The translations under genes were made by a program, and so were the position numbers. From positions 1 to 64,000 of the forward strand of contig JAGNIJ010000003.1 of NCBI GenBank assembly GCA_018001225.1: DNA of 64,000 bases, read 5' to 3'. Shown one piece after another: positions 27,356 to 36,993 of the stretch. The notes under the pieces were generated by a model. The model was not told where the DNA came from, ran no database searches, and saw only the letters and a list, made by a program, of their open reading frames with translations. Source of the DNA: Kiritimatiellia bacterium. GTDB lineage: Bacteria > Verrucomicrobiota > Kiritimatiellia > CAIQIC01 > JAGNIJ01. Within the stretch, counting starts at the first letter, position 1. Every line of letters begins with the position of its first letter.

Positions 27356-28648
27356 ATGAGCACACCCGACCCCAACCCGGAAGTCCGCTTTCTTGCCGCA
27401 CTGGCCCGGTTGCGGCCGCGGATCGAGGACCTCGCCGCCGGTCGCGAGGCCGCCGCCGCCGGGCTGGACGCCGGGCGCCTGGGGCCGCTCGTGGACCACA
27501 ACCGGCTGGCCCCCCTGCTCTACCGCAACCTGAAGGCCGGCGGGCTCGACGCCGCGCTGCCGGCGGACATCCTCGCCGCGCTCCAGCAGCGCCTCCGCCA
27601 GGAACTGCTCCGCGGCGCGATCCTGGAACAGGCGACCCGGGAACTGCTGGAGCTCTTTCACCAAGAAGGCGCGCGCGTCATTCTCCTGCGCGGCCTGGCC
27701 GTGGGCGAGTCGGTCTACGGCGACGGCGCGCTGCGCCCGTACAGCGACCTGGACCTTCTGCTGCTCAAGGAAGACCTGCCCGCCGCCAAGGAACTGCTCC
27801 GCGGGGCCGGCTACGGCCCGTCCGCGAAATCCCTGGAGGACGGCTACTACGAAAGGCAGCACCTTCACCTCCTGTACGTGCACCGGAAGACGGGCGTCAT
27901 GGCGGAAATTCACTGGGCACTGGACCACCGGTTCACGCCGTGGCTGGTGGACTATGCGGAGATTTTCCGCGACGCGCGCCCCGGGACGATCGCGGGCGCG
28001 CCCGCGCTGACGCTGTCGCCCGAGGACATGCTGCTGTCGCTCTGCCTTCACCTGGTCAAGCACGCCCCCTGCGTGGAATTGCTGTTGAACCAGCCGGACG
28101 CCGCGGAGCGGATTCTCGCGGCGGGCTGGTGGATCCATGTCCTCGACGTGGCCGAGGCCTTGGAGCGCGGCCGCGATACGCTGGACTGGAATCGGGTCGC
28201 CGACAAGGCGCGGCGCTGGAACATCGGGGCCGCCGTCCGGGCCAGCCTGCGTTGTGCCGAGCAACTGCTCTGCGCCCCCGTGCCGGCCGGGTTGATCGAG
28301 AACCTGGGCGCGACGCCACCCGGCCGCCTCGCCCGCCGGCTCCAGCTTTGGCAACTCCGCGCGCTCGCGCCCGAGGCGGAGAAACCCACGCGGCGGGTTG
28401 CCGGATTTCGCCATGACGTCGCGTTTCGGCCAGTGCGGCTGCTGGATGCCCTGCTCTACCTGTGGCCGGACGCGGCGTATCTCGAAAAGAAGTATCCGGA
28501 CCGCGGCCGGTTCATCCGCCGCTGGCGGCACATGGCGGACGGATGCGCCTCGCTGGCCTTCGGACTGGCCGATCTCCTGCGCAGCCAGTGGCGGCGCGGG
28601 AAAACGGCGCCGCCGGACACGATCCCCGCGGGCTTGTCCCGCGGGTGA
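27356..28648 (+). CDS. NTP_transf_5-type nucleotidyltransferase (RiPP/exopolysaccharide-associated family)
   Basis: 430 residues from MSTPDP; the frame is open upstream but without family character. It matches the uncharacterised nucleotidyltransferase family often found in lasso-peptide and polysaccharide loci. The GLAVGESVYGDGALRPYSDLDLL stretch carries the DxD metal site, followed by the helical MAEIHWALDHRF and SPEDMLLSLCLHLVKH segments. It is divergent from the minus-strand nucleotidyltransferase, 144 bases away, and sits at the edge of the radical SAM locus, consistent with a role in it. Substrate unknown. Confidence 0.85.
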   Translation: MSTPDPNPEVRFLAALARLRPRIEDLAAGREAAAAGLDAGRLGPLVDHNRLAPLLYRNLKAGGLDAALPADILAALQQRLRQELLRGAILEQATRELLELFHQEGARVILLRGLAVGESVYGDGALRPYSDLDLLLLKEDLPAAKELLRGAGYGPSAKSLEDGYYERQHLHLLYVHRKTGVMAEIHWALDHRFTPWLVDYAEIFRDARPGTIAGAPALTLSPEDMLLSLCLHLVKHAPCVELLLNQPDAAERILAAGWWIHVLDVAEALERGRDTLDWNRVADKARRWNIGAAVRASLRCAEQLLCAPVPAGLIENLGATPPGRLARRLQLWQLRALAPEAEKPTRRVAGFRHDVAFRPVRLLDALLYLWPDAAYLEKKYPDRGRFIRRWRHMADGCASLAFGLADLLRSQWRRGKTAPPDTIPAGLSRG

Positions 28649-28672
28649 AGGAAGTTGCGGCGCAGGCGGAAG

Positions 28673-28733
28673 GCGGGCTCGCAGGAGCTCGCCCCTCCAT
28701 GTTTCTTCGTCGGAGGGCGAGCTCCCGCGACGC
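28673..28733. repeat. Second copy of the dispersed palindrome
   Basis: GGAGCTCGCCCCTCC (28684-28698) is the inverted partner of GGAGGGCGAGCTCC (28712-28725), with a 13-nt loop. It shares the GGAGGGCGAGC core with the element at 3608-3696. It separates two convergent genes and may double as a bidirectional terminator. Confidence 0.75.
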
Positions 28734-28737
28734 CGAA

Positions 28738-29292
28738 TTAGAGATCCAGTTTCATCCCCACGTCGCCGGGATGCAACGTGGGATCGGCAAGGTCCGCCTC
28801 GGGACGGAATCCCAGTTTTTCATACAGCCGGATCGCCGAGTTGTTGCCGCTCCGCACGGACAGGCATATCGTCCGAGCGCCCTCCGCCTTCACGCGCCGG
28901 ATCGCCTCGCGGGCCATGAGTTCGGCCAGGCCGCGCCGCCGGTAGAGCGGACGCACCTCCATGCCGGCGATCCACCAATCCGGCCGGCCCTTCTGCAGAT
29001 GGATGTAACCCGCCAGCCGGTCCGGCCGCCGGGCGTCCGCCGCCACGAGAACGCGGCGGAAACCGGGCGCAGTCTCGCGCAATGCCTGCTCCCACGCCGC
29101 CCGCAGGGCCGGCCGCCGTCCCGGCCGCAGCGTAGCGCCGAAGAGAGCCAGCGCATCCAGGTCGCGCGTGGGATCGGCTTCGCGGACTGCGGGCTCCAAG
29201 GGCCACAGGACTTTCAGAACGGCCGCGACGCAGGGCGAGCCCAGCACCCGGCCGGCCAGTCGGCTCGCGGAAAGCATGAAGGAGTCGGGCAT
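28738..29292 (-). CDS. GNAT family N-acetyltransferase
   Basis: 184 residues. The acetyl-CoA binding motif A is clear: GMEVRPLYRRRGLAELMARE (Q/RxxGxG/A type), preceded by strand 4 and followed by ICLSVRSGNNSAIRLYEKLGF, the usual motif B. The N-terminal about 50 residues are less typical. The ATG at 29292 has GAGG at proper spacing; a GTG two codons upstream overlaps that site and is less likely. Its 3' end meets the palindrome element. Acceptor unknown; RimI-like protein N-terminal or small-amine acetylation are the broad options. Confidence 0.88.
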   Translation of the reverse strand: MPDSFMLSASRLAGRVLGSPCVAAVLKVLWPLEPAVREADPTRDLDALALFGATLRPGRRPALRAAWEQALRETAPGFRRVLVAADARRPDRLAGYIHLQKGRPDWWIAGMEVRPLYRRRGLAELMAREAIRRVKAEGARTICLSVRSGNNSAIRLYEKLGFRPEADLADPTLHPGDVGMKLDL

Positions 29293-29473
29293 GCGCACCT
29301 CAATACTGGATCACCGTGCCATCGCGGCCGACACCGATTCTCCCTTTCGCCCGGGCCGGGCCCGTGGGGGATGTTTGTACCATCCGGGAACAACCGGGTC
29401 AAACGCCCCGCCGGGCCGCGGCAGCACCATCGCGGGCTTGCCGCCCGCCCGTTTCCAGGGCAAGCTGCGCGGC

Positions 29474-29830
29474 ATGATGAATACGGAAAGCCCGCCCCGG
29501 GGACCCGGCGCCGACGCGGAGACGCTCCTGCTGTCGAACGAAGTGCAGCTGCTCCTTTCGGAAAAGCGGACGTGGCTGTCCGTGCTGTGCACGGGCATCG
29601 CGGTGTTCGCGCTGCCCCTGTCGGTGTTGAGCGTCCTGATCACCACGTCCAAGCTGTACGACGTGTCCAAGGTGAAAATCTTCCTGGCCCTGGTCCTTAC
29701 GCTGTCCTTCGGGCTGGTGGTCCTGGGCGTCTACCTGGTGGCGCGGGCGGTGCGGAAACTGCACGCGCTGGACGGGTCCATCCAGAAGCTGAAGAGCCGG
29801 TCCCGGATCATCGCGGACCTGGTCAACTGA
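29474..29830 (+). CDS. Small two-helix membrane protein (DUF202-like)
   Basis: 118 residues with two membrane helices (about residues 37-58 and 72-94). The entry LLSNEVQLLLSEKRTWLSVL and its first helix resemble the DUF202/YidH family pattern (LLAEKRTxLAxxRTGIA). The basic C-terminal helix LKSRSRIIADLVN is probably cytosolic. Start taken at the first of two adjacent ATGs; the ribosome site is weak. Divergent from the GNAT gene and convergent with the debranching-enzyme gene. No specific role is known for the family. Confidence 0.75.
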   Translation: MMNTESPPRGPGADAETLLLSNEVQLLLSEKRTWLSVLCTGIAVFALPLSVLSVLITTSKLYDVSKVKIFLALVLTLSFGLVVLGVYLVARAVRKLHALDGSIQKLKSRSRIIADLVN

Positions 29831-29859
29831 TCGCTCGGCCGCCGGCGGCCGAGCACGGT

Positions 29860-32160
29860 TCAGCGGTATTTCCCCGCGAGGATGATCCCCTTGAGCTCAT
29901 CCTTCTGCTTCAGGCAGGGCGGCCGGGCCCGCGGCTTGGGCTGGGCGAAAGCCAGCGGCTTGACCTTGGGGAGCTTCTTTCCGGGCAGCGGCCGGGCTTC
30001 CCACTGCCCGTTCAGCCCGGACATCGCGCGGCCCTTTTCGATCACCAGCATCCACGTGTCCGCGGATTTCATTTCCCGGTCCAGGGCGAAGCGGAATCCG
30101 CCGGCGACCGCATCGAGGGAAACGGTCAGGTGATCGATTTTACCGTCCAGCGTGAGAATGTATACGTCCTTGCCGTGCTCGCGGGCATAGGTCGCCTGCA
30201 GTGCCGCGCCGCGGCCGAAGGGAAAGGTCGCCGCGAAGCGCGTCCACGCGGCCGGGAACCGCGGGCGCAGGACGATCCGGCCGTCCAGCAACCGGGGCTC
30301 AAAGCCGCCGAAATCCTGGTAGCCGTTGCGCGCGAATTCCGCCGTGCTCCAGGCCTGCGCCCAGCAACCGCTCAACACGAGTTGCCCCTTCGCGTCCGGC
30401 CAGGCGTCCACCAGCTCGCTCATCGTGCCGCGGCAGCCCAGATCGAGAATCTGCTTCGACAGGTTCTTGGCCAGTTGGCCCGCGAGCTCCGCCTGCCCGC
30501 ACCGGCATAGCGCGGTGGTCGCGAAGCCCGCGTTCCAGCCCCAGACGATGCCGTTGTGGTAGGCCGCGTCGAAGTGATAGGACTCGTCCCGGTGGTGAAT
30601 CGGGTGGAAGTACGGGTCCGTCGGGCTCAACGTCCCGATCCCGTGCGGGTAAAGCAGCTCGCCGCACGCGTTCTCCGTCACGCGTGCCGCCGTGGCGTCG
30701 TCCACGAGCGGCTCGATCAGCGGCACGGAGAGGGCCAGCAACTGGTTCGGCCTGACCTTGTAGTCCGCCGTGCCGTCCGCGCGAAGCCGGTCGGCCATCC
30801 GCTTCTTCCGCGAATCCCAGAACTTCTTCAGGAAATTCTTCTTCAGTTGCCCGGCCAGCGCGGCCCATTCCCGGGCGGACCTGGCGTCGCCGGTCAGTTC
30901 CGCCAGCCGCGCGCCGGCGAGCAGGGCGTTGAACCACAGGGCCTGTATCTCCACGGCCCGGTCGCCGCGCGCGGACCAGGGCTCCTTCCCTTCGATGCGG
31001 GCATCCATCCACGTGTCGGCGTCGTCGTGCGCGAGGAAGCCGAGCTTGTCGCCGTGGTGTTTCAGCGCGCCGGCGATCGCGGTCTTGACGAACGGGTACA
31101 GCTCCTCGCCGAACGCGCGGTCGCCGGTGTAGCAGAGGACCTCGTACAGTTCCCGGATCAGCCACGGGGTTCCGTCGGCGGTGTTGTAGATCTTGTCCGC
31201 CGCGCGCGTCCCGGTGACGCGGTTCGGCACGCGCCCGTAGTCCGGCGAGCCCTTGTCCGTGTTCTGCCAGCGGACGAAATTCCGGATCACCTCCTTCGCC
31301 TCATCGAACTGGCCGCTGACGAGCAGCGTGCCGGGCAGGGCGATGAACGTGTCGCGCCCCCAGTTGTTCTTGAACCACGGCAGGCCGGCCCAGATCCCCT
31401 TGCCGAACTCGTCCTCGACGAGGAAGAGGCTCGACAGCTTGGCCCACATCAGCGCGCGGTTGTAGCCCTCGTCGTCGGTCCAGAGGTGGCTGCGGGTGAG
31501 CAGGCCGTAGATCTCCGCCTTGTGCCGGCGCACGCCGTCGGCCTCGCGCAGGGCCAGCGCCCGGCCCTGGGCGCGGCGCGGATCGCGGTCGAACGCAAGG
31601 TACAGCGTGAACTCCGACTCTTCCTGCAGGGTTCGGAAGACGGGCGCGGCGAAGCGGCCGTGCGTCGTGATCTCCTCGCACCGGAACGGCTGGCTCGAAC
31701 TGACGCCGATGCAAAACGTCTTCTTCCGGTCCGAGATGAAACAGCCCCACGGTTTGGCCTGCGCCACGAGATGGCGCGGTGCGAGGTCCAGCAGCGGGGC
31801 CAGGGCCAGCGTCTGCGGTTTGCGGGAGAACGCGCGCAAGGCGACCGCCTGCTGGCGGCGCAGGAGTATCATCTCGTCCCACCATGACGGCCCGTGGTCG
31901 TGCCGGATCCCGTACGGATAGATCACGGCCCCCTCGGCCTTGAGCCGGTCGTTGAAGAGCGCGCCGCGCCAGCTCAAGAAATCCCGGAACAGGGCGCGGC
32001 CGCGCAGCAGGTAGCCCGCGCCTTCCGCATAGCGGTGGGTCTGGCCCTCGAAGTAACCCTCGACATTGTCGCCGAAGAAATATGGCGCCGCACGCCGGCG
32101 CGGCACGCGGATCGCCAGCGCCTCGAAGAGTTGTTCCTGCTCGAACGCCATGAGGGGCAT
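29860..32160 (-). CDS. Glycogen debranching enzyme (amylo-alpha-1,6-glucosidase type)
   Basis: 766 residues in two parts: an N-terminal beta-rich GDE_N-type domain, then an (alpha/alpha)6 glucosidase domain of the GDE_C/GH133 type that removes alpha-1,6-linked glucose from limit dextrin. Signatures are WFKNNWGRDTFIALPGTLL, ADTWMDARIEGKEPWSARGDRAVEIQAL (catalytic acid region) and the late EFARNGYQDFGGFEPRLLDG. A beta-sandwich C-terminus follows. It is cytosolic, with no signal peptide. ATGs at 32160 and 32151 are both possible. It lies 37 bases after the receiver gene on the same strand. Confidence 0.92.
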   Translation of the reverse strand: MPLMAFEQEQLFEALAIRVPRRRAAPYFFGDNVEGYFEGQTHRYAEGAGYLLRGRALFRDFLSWRGALFNDRLKAEGAVIYPYGIRHDHGPSWWDEMILLRRQQAVALRAFSRKPQTLALAPLLDLAPRHLVAQAKPWGCFISDRKKTFCIGVSSSQPFRCEEITTHGRFAAPVFRTLQEESEFTLYLAFDRDPRRAQGRALALREADGVRRHKAEIYGLLTRSHLWTDDEGYNRALMWAKLSSLFLVEDEFGKGIWAGLPWFKNNWGRDTFIALPGTLLVSGQFDEAKEVIRNFVRWQNTDKGSPDYGRVPNRVTGTRAADKIYNTADGTPWLIRELYEVLCYTGDRAFGEELYPFVKTAIAGALKHHGDKLGFLAHDDADTWMDARIEGKEPWSARGDRAVEIQALWFNALLAGARLAELTGDARSAREWAALAGQLKKNFLKKFWDSRKKRMADRLRADGTADYKVRPNQLLALSVPLIEPLVDDATAARVTENACGELLYPHGIGTLSPTDPYFHPIHHRDESYHFDAAYHNGIVWGWNAGFATTALCRCGQAELAGQLAKNLSKQILDLGCRGTMSELVDAWPDAKGQLVLSGCWAQAWSTAEFARNGYQDFGGFEPRLLDGRIVLRPRFPAAWTRFAATFPFGRGAALQATYAREHGKDVYILTLDGKIDHLTVSLDAVAGGFRFALDREMKSADTWMLVIEKGRAMSGLNGQWEARPLPGKKLPKVKPLAFAQPKPRARPPCLKQKDELKGIILAGKYR

Positions 32161-32197
32161 CCTACCGAACCGAATCGGAATCGCCAGCGCAAACCGG

Positions 32198-32584
32198 TCA
32201 GGACAGGGCCCGGCGCAGGACGCGCCGCACGTCCTCCAGCGAGGCCGGCTTGAGCAGGAGAAAGTCCACGCCCGGGGGCTTTCCGCCCTCCGGCCCGGGA
32301 AAGGCGTTCAGCGCGGTCAACATGATGACGGGCATGCCCGGGTACTTGACCTTGACCTGCCGCGCCAGTTCCTCGCCGCGCATGACCGGCATGGAATTAT
32401 CGGTGATGACCAGGTCATACGCGCCGTCCTGCAGCATCTGCCAGGCCTCGCGGCCATCCTCCGCGAACGCGACCTGGAATCCCCACCGGGTCAGGCAACG
32501 GCCCAGCATTTTCCGGATGCTTTCCTCGTCGTCCACGATCAGGACAGTCCGCCCCACCGCCCACGCATTATCCATTACAGCCAT
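32198..32584 (-). CDS. Stand-alone receiver-domain response regulator
   Basis: 128 residues, a single CheY-like domain: acidic pocket VDDEES, phospho-acceptor Asp in LVITDNSMPVM, Thr/Ser switch region VIMLTAL and the lysine in LLLKPAS. With no output domain it must act by protein contact or as a phosphorelay step. The start has a GGGGG-type site in GAGGGGGTTGGT just upstream. It precedes the debranching-enzyme gene, but a link to glycogen use is only positional. Confidence 0.9.
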   Translation of the reverse strand: MAVMDNAWAVGRTVLIVDDEESIRKMLGRCLTRWGFQVAFAEDGREAWQMLQDGAYDLVITDNSMPVMRGEELARQVKVKYPGMPVIMLTALNAFPGPEGGKPPGVDFLLLKPASLEDVRRVLRRALS

Positions 32585-32758
32585 ACCAACCCCCTCTGTC
32601 CTCCTCTACGTCGTCCCGCGCGGGCGGCCGGTTGCAGAAAAATTTCTTTATTCTTCGGCAACCGCTCGCCCAGCGCAGACGACTATGGGGATGGAACCCG
32701 AAGCATCGGGACCACCGCCAAGATGAGTCATGTATATATGCCCGCCGGGAAAGACGCC

Positions 32759-34792
32759 ATGAGAATAACGCTGGCCGCGCGCATCGCGGGAGGGTTCGTC
32801 CTGGCGGGATCTGCCGACGCCGCGGCGGCCACCGTGATCACCAACTTCTCGCGGCTGGACTCCGGCGTCAGCCTGGGCTGGTACGGCAAGTCGGTGCGAT
32901 CCTATAGCGTGGAAGAGACCTCGGACCCGCGCCAAGCCGGAGCTTGGACGTCCCTGGGCGGGACCAATCCCGCGCAGGATGGCCCGGTCTGTTTCCCCGT
33001 CGCGCCGACGGGCGCCGCGGCCTTCTACCGCGTCAGTTACACCATCCCCGATTTTCCGCCCGGGTACTGGGCGCACTATGACATGCCCGAGTTACCGGAT
33101 ACGCAACGCATCGCGCTGGCGACCCAGGCCCTCGCCGACTGGGATGTCCATGTCGCCGACGTGACGAACCGCGCGCAAGCCCTGTCCGACGCCCTGGAGA
33201 ATCACGTCAAAGCCTGGCTGGCGGGAGAAACGAACGCCGAGGTACCGTCGGGCCTGCTGCCCGAGTACATAGACCGGGAGAAGACGAAGGACTGGTGCCT
33301 GCTTCGCGACGTGGAGATCGAGCCGGCGCAACAGTGGTATGTCATCCCCGCCCACGAGATCGATCCCGAGTACGAGGACTGCTACATGCTGGCCAGCGAG
33401 CCCTACGCCACCTACCTGAAACTGCTGTACGTCGCCCCGCTGGGCGCCCGGATCACGGTGGAAGGCGAGTTTCCCCATTGCCGGTTCATGGATTACGAAA
33501 TCATCCAACCGCTGGACGTCTACCATCCCTGCACGGGCCAGCGGCCCGAGCAGCCCGAAGTCCCGATCGTGGACGCCGACATCGAGCCGGAGCCGGGCCA
33601 CGTGAATCCCTTTCGTCCGGGTGCCGACCGCCACGCGACCAACCGGCATTACCGCGTCACCTTCCAACTCGAAAAAGGGAATTCGGTGACCTGGAATCCC
33701 GTGGTCATGAACAATCCCGCCCATCCGTACCGCGATCCCTCGACCGACAACCATCGCGTGGGCGGACCTTTTGGCTTCTCGGGGCCGTTCGGGAGCAACG
33801 TATTCACGCCGGGCGTGTTGTGGCTTCGCTACTACCTGCCGGACACGAACACGGGACCCTTGGCCGGGGTGCCCATTCCCAGGGCCACTATGCAACTGAA
33901 AGGCGATACGAACCGCTTCTGGCTTCAACCGGATCTTTCCCTGGCGCGGAGCCGCCAGACCACGACCGCCCCCATCGACACAGACTCTCCTTTCGATCCC
34001 CATCCCAGCTTTGGCCCTTCCGTGGGCTGGTTCAAGGTCTTTGGAGCCGTGCTATTGCGTTACGAAAGCGACCGGTACCTCGCCACCTGGGGCCAGCCGA
34101 CCGCCACCGTGGCGGAGACCAAGGCGCAGATACGGAATATCTTCAACCTGATTCAAAACCGGGGGTGCGACGCGACTCCCCCGGGAAACCATGAAAGCAG
34201 CGCCACGCTGTGCAATTACAACCACTACCTGGTGCGGCATTTCATGCTCAACACCGGCCGCCTTTATGCCATCACCGGGAAACTGCCCGTGGCCCCCAGG
34301 ACCCGCGGTGGAGAGTCCCCGATGGCGCCGGGGGAAGTCCGGTACTGGTCCATCGCGCAATACGGCAACGGGGAGCAGGACAAGTGGGAAACCAGCTTGT
34401 GCTACGACGCCCTGATGGACGAGGACGTGGCCGTCAACTCGAGCAACGAGTTCATCATTGTCTACTCCTATCCCGACGAGCGGCCGACCAACGCGGTCCC
34501 GGCCCACGGCGTCACGTGGCAGGCCTGGGCGCCGGAATCGCCGCATGCCGTCGTGATCCGCTGGCTGTGCGTCGCGCCCGAGTGGCACCTGCCGGCCCAT
34601 GCACCGGACGAGGTCAATATCCCCTGGAGCAACGGGGCGTGGTCGGCGGAACACTACGACAGCGCGCTGGTGGGTTCCAATCGTCCCGGCGTCATGGGCC
34701 CCTATCACCCGGTCATTCACTACATAACGCGCGCGCAGTTCGAAACCCTCGGCACCAACGTGACTCCGGCGCGTCTTCCGGAATGGGAGTAA
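32759..34792 (+). CDS. Exported protein with N-terminal FYRV-type domain, unknown
   Basis: 677 residues from the ATG at 32759, which gives a clean signal peptide (MRITLAARIAGGFVLAGSA) behind GGGAAAG; in-frame ATGs at 32723 and 32738 would spoil it, and the second overlaps TATATAT, which looks like a -10 box. After the signal comes a short beta domain ending AAAFYRVSYTIP, shared with four other exported proteins here. The remaining 580 residues, rich in Trp, Tyr and Pro, look like a beta-rich secreted protein. No known catalytic motif is visible. It overlaps nothing and is followed 3 bases later by the glycosidase-like gene. Confidence 0.8.
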   Translation: MRITLAARIAGGFVLAGSADAAAATVITNFSRLDSGVSLGWYGKSVRSYSVEETSDPRQAGAWTSLGGTNPAQDGPVCFPVAPTGAAAFYRVSYTIPDFPPGYWAHYDMPELPDTQRIALATQALADWDVHVADVTNRAQALSDALENHVKAWLAGETNAEVPSGLLPEYIDREKTKDWCLLRDVEIEPAQQWYVIPAHEIDPEYEDCYMLASEPYATYLKLLYVAPLGARITVEGEFPHCRFMDYEIIQPLDVYHPCTGQRPEQPEVPIVDADIEPEPGHVNPFRPGADRHATNRHYRVTFQLEKGNSVTWNPVVMNNPAHPYRDPSTDNHRVGGPFGFSGPFGSNVFTPGVLWLRYYLPDTNTGPLAGVPIPRATMQLKGDTNRFWLQPDLSLARSRQTTTAPIDTDSPFDPHPSFGPSVGWFKVFGAVLLRYESDRYLATWGQPTATVAETKAQIRNIFNLIQNRGCDATPPGNHESSATLCNYNHYLVRHFMLNTGRLYAITGKLPVAPRTRGGESPMAPGEVRYWSIAQYGNGEQDKWETSLCYDALMDEDVAVNSSNEFIIVYSYPDERPTNAVPAHGVTWQAWAPESPHAVVIRWLCVAPEWHLPAHAPDEVNIPWSNGAWSAEHYDSALVGSNRPGVMGPYHPVIHYITRAQFETLGTNVTPARLPEWE

Positions 34793-34795
34793 GCC

Positions 34796-36331
34796 ATGAA
34801 AGCGAGGGACCAGCTTTTGTACAGTGTATTCGTCGCGGTGCTTTTCGCGGCAGTCGCCGCCGCGGACGAGGCGGCGATTCTCGGGTTCGGCGCGGCCGGG
34901 ACGAACCTTTCTGTGTTCTTCAGGGGGAACGCCGGGGAGCGCTACCACGTGCAGCAATGCGACGACCTGGCGGAAGGCCGGTGGCGAAGCCCGTGCTCGG
35001 TCCGCCTGCCCGCGGCCACCGGCGAGGTCCGATGCGCGCGCCACGGCGAGCAGTCCGCGATGTTCCGGCTCCGGGAGAATCCCGTGCCGACGAATCACCG
35101 GGCACGCTACGACGACATCGAGGAAGGACTGGCCGTCTTCGCGCCCATCCTGGAGGGCCTGCCCGCGCAGACCGACGCCCCGCAGACGCTCTTCGGCCTG
35201 CCCGCGATGGTCCCCAACGGCAACCGGGGCTACGCCGTTCTTTCGGCAACCAACCGGGCGCGCATGCTGGCCGAGGTGGACCTGTACCACACCATGGGCG
35301 CGGAACTTCTGAAGCTGGACATCACCTACCCCCTGCTGACGCGGGCTTTCCACGAGCAGCTTGCCCTCCAGCCGGGATACGAGTGGTATGCGGGCGTCCA
35401 CGAGGAGGACTACCTGGCCGTCTACACGGCCGTCGTGCAGCGCGCGCGGGACCGCGGTATGCGCGTGCTGGTCGAACACAGCCTGCTGATCCCGTCGTAC
35501 TCCGTGACCGACCCGGGCTTTTACTTCGACACGATCCGCGGTTTGGGGGAACAGGCCGGGCGCCTGCGCGTGCAGGCGGAGCTGGCCTCCGAGGGCGCGC
35601 TGATCCAGGAACGGCTCGCGCCGGACTGGTTCAGCCTCGTCGTGGAGCCCGAAAGCCAGAACCAGCGCTTCGGCGAATTCCCGGGCGGCGCGCCTCTGAT
35701 GAACCCTACGCAGTGGACGGCCCACGCGGAGGCCGTGGTCACCGCCCTGCGCGCGCAGTTTCCCGGCGCCGCCACCCGGTTCGGCGCCGGCCAGGGCACT
35801 TGGGAAAATCCCGCGTACACGGAGAACTTCGTGGAGATAGCGGGGCTGGACTACGTGGATTTCCACGTCTTCCCCGTGCGCAGCGCGGAAGGCCATTACC
35901 TGACGAACCTGGTTGGCTGGTGTGCGGCGGCGCGCGCCGCCGGCAAGGGCGTCACCCTCGGCGAGGCCTGGCTCTACAAGGCGGACCGCGAGGATCTGGC
36001 CTCCGCGGGCATGGACTTCCAGGACATCTACGCGCGCGATCTCTACAGTTTCTGGGAACCGCTCGATGTCGTGTTCATGCGCCAGCTCGCCGGCCTCGCC
36101 CTGAAAGAGAACGCGGAATTCCTCTGCTTCTTCTGGCCGACGTACCAGTTTCGCTACTGGAGCTACCCGGACGATTTCGAGCTGGCCCCGGGCGGGACAC
36201 CGGACGACCTGGCGCCGATGGACCGGCTCACGATGGCGGACCGGGCGCTCCGGGACGTCATCGCGTCCGGCGCGGTCTATCGCACCGAGGCCGGCCTCGA
36301 GTTCCGGCGCCTGGCGGGCGCGGCGCCGTAA
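34796..36331 (+). CDS. Exported TIM-barrel glycosidase-like protein
   Basis: 511 residues with a signal peptide (cut near AAVAAADEA). An N-terminal FYRV-type domain ends SAMFRLRENP, then a barrel-like domain of about 400 residues follows. Possible retaining-glycosidase carboxylates lie in strand-end contexts typical of clan GH-A: VVEPESQNQ (acid/base candidate) and GVTLGEAWLYK (nucleophile candidate). Family membership is not certain. It starts 3 bases after the preceding exported-protein gene, so the two probably act together outside the cytoplasm on a carbohydrate. Confidence 0.75.
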   Translation: MKARDQLLYSVFVAVLFAAVAAADEAAILGFGAAGTNLSVFFRGNAGERYHVQQCDDLAEGRWRSPCSVRLPAATGEVRCARHGEQSAMFRLRENPVPTNHRARYDDIEEGLAVFAPILEGLPAQTDAPQTLFGLPAMVPNGNRGYAVLSATNRARMLAEVDLYHTMGAELLKLDITYPLLTRAFHEQLALQPGYEWYAGVHEEDYLAVYTAVVQRARDRGMRVLVEHSLLIPSYSVTDPGFYFDTIRGLGEQAGRLRVQAELASEGALIQERLAPDWFSLVVEPESQNQRFGEFPGGAPLMNPTQWTAHAEAVVTALRAQFPGAATRFGAGQGTWENPAYTENFVEIAGLDYVDFHVFPVRSAEGHYLTNLVGWCAAARAAGKGVTLGEAWLYKADREDLASAGMDFQDIYARDLYSFWEPLDVVFMRQLAGLALKENAEFLCFFWPTYQFRYWSYPDDFELAPGGTPDDLAPMDRLTMADRALRDVIASGAVYRTEAGLEFRRLAGAAP

Positions 36332-36385
36332 CGGAAATGCGCTTGGATTGGGCGGCCGGGGAAGGCATCGTGGAGGAGCGGGGAG

Positions 36386-36979
36386 ATGTTCATGGAAGGC
36401 GCCGAGATCGAGACCGACGACCTCGAAACCATCCGCCGGGTCCTGGCGGGCCACGTGGATGAGTTCGAGCGCCTGCTGACCAAGTATCGCGCCCGCGTTT
36501 TCTCCATCGTGCTCAACCACGTGCCGCCGGAGCAGGCGGACGAGGTGGCCCACGAGGCGTTCGTCCGCGCGTACCGGGCGCTCGGCCGCTACAGCCGGCG
36601 CCACCCGTTCTCGCACTGGTTGAGCCGGATCGCCCTCTGCGCCTGCCACGATTTCTGGCGGCAGCGCGGGCGAGATCCCGAGATACCCGTGAGCGACCTG
36701 TCCGAGGCGCACCGGGCATGGATGGAGCGGACGGGGTCCGCCGGCTCGCAGACCGAATTCGAGGACGCGGCGGCGCGCCGCGAGGCCGCCGAGGTGCTGG
36801 ACCTGGCGCTTGCCCGCCTGGATCCGGGCAGCCGGACGGTGGTCGTGATGCTCTATGCCGAGGGGCGGACGGTCGCCGAAGCGGCCGGGCTGCTGGACTG
36901 GAGCCCCGCGCGGGTCAAGGCCCGCGCCCACCGGGCCCGGCACGCACTGCGGAAGATCATCCGGCAATGGATTCGCTGA
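36386..36979 (+). CDS. ECF-type RNA polymerase sigma factor
   Basis: 197 residues. Sigma region 2 is FERLLTKYRARVFSIVLNHV with the downstream DEVAHEAFVRAYRAL and HWLSRIALCACHDFWR segments. Region 4 is LDPGSRTVVVMLYAEGRTVAEA with the helix-turn-helix SPARVKARAHRARHAL. A GGAGGAG site fits the ATG at 36386, and GGGGAG would fit an ATG two codons later. The next gene encodes a single-pass membrane protein in the usual anti-sigma position, followed by a Spy-like protein, so an envelope-stress circuit is likely. Confidence 0.93.
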   Translation: MFMEGAEIETDDLETIRRVLAGHVDEFERLLTKYRARVFSIVLNHVPPEQADEVAHEAFVRAYRALGRYSRRHPFSHWLSRIALCACHDFWRQRGRDPEIPVSDLSEAHRAWMERTGSAGSQTEFEDAAARREAAEVLDLALARLDPGSRTVVVMLYAEGRTVAEAAGLLDWSPARVKARAHRARHALRKIIRQWIR

Positions 36980-36993
36980 ACGGGAGAATCGCC

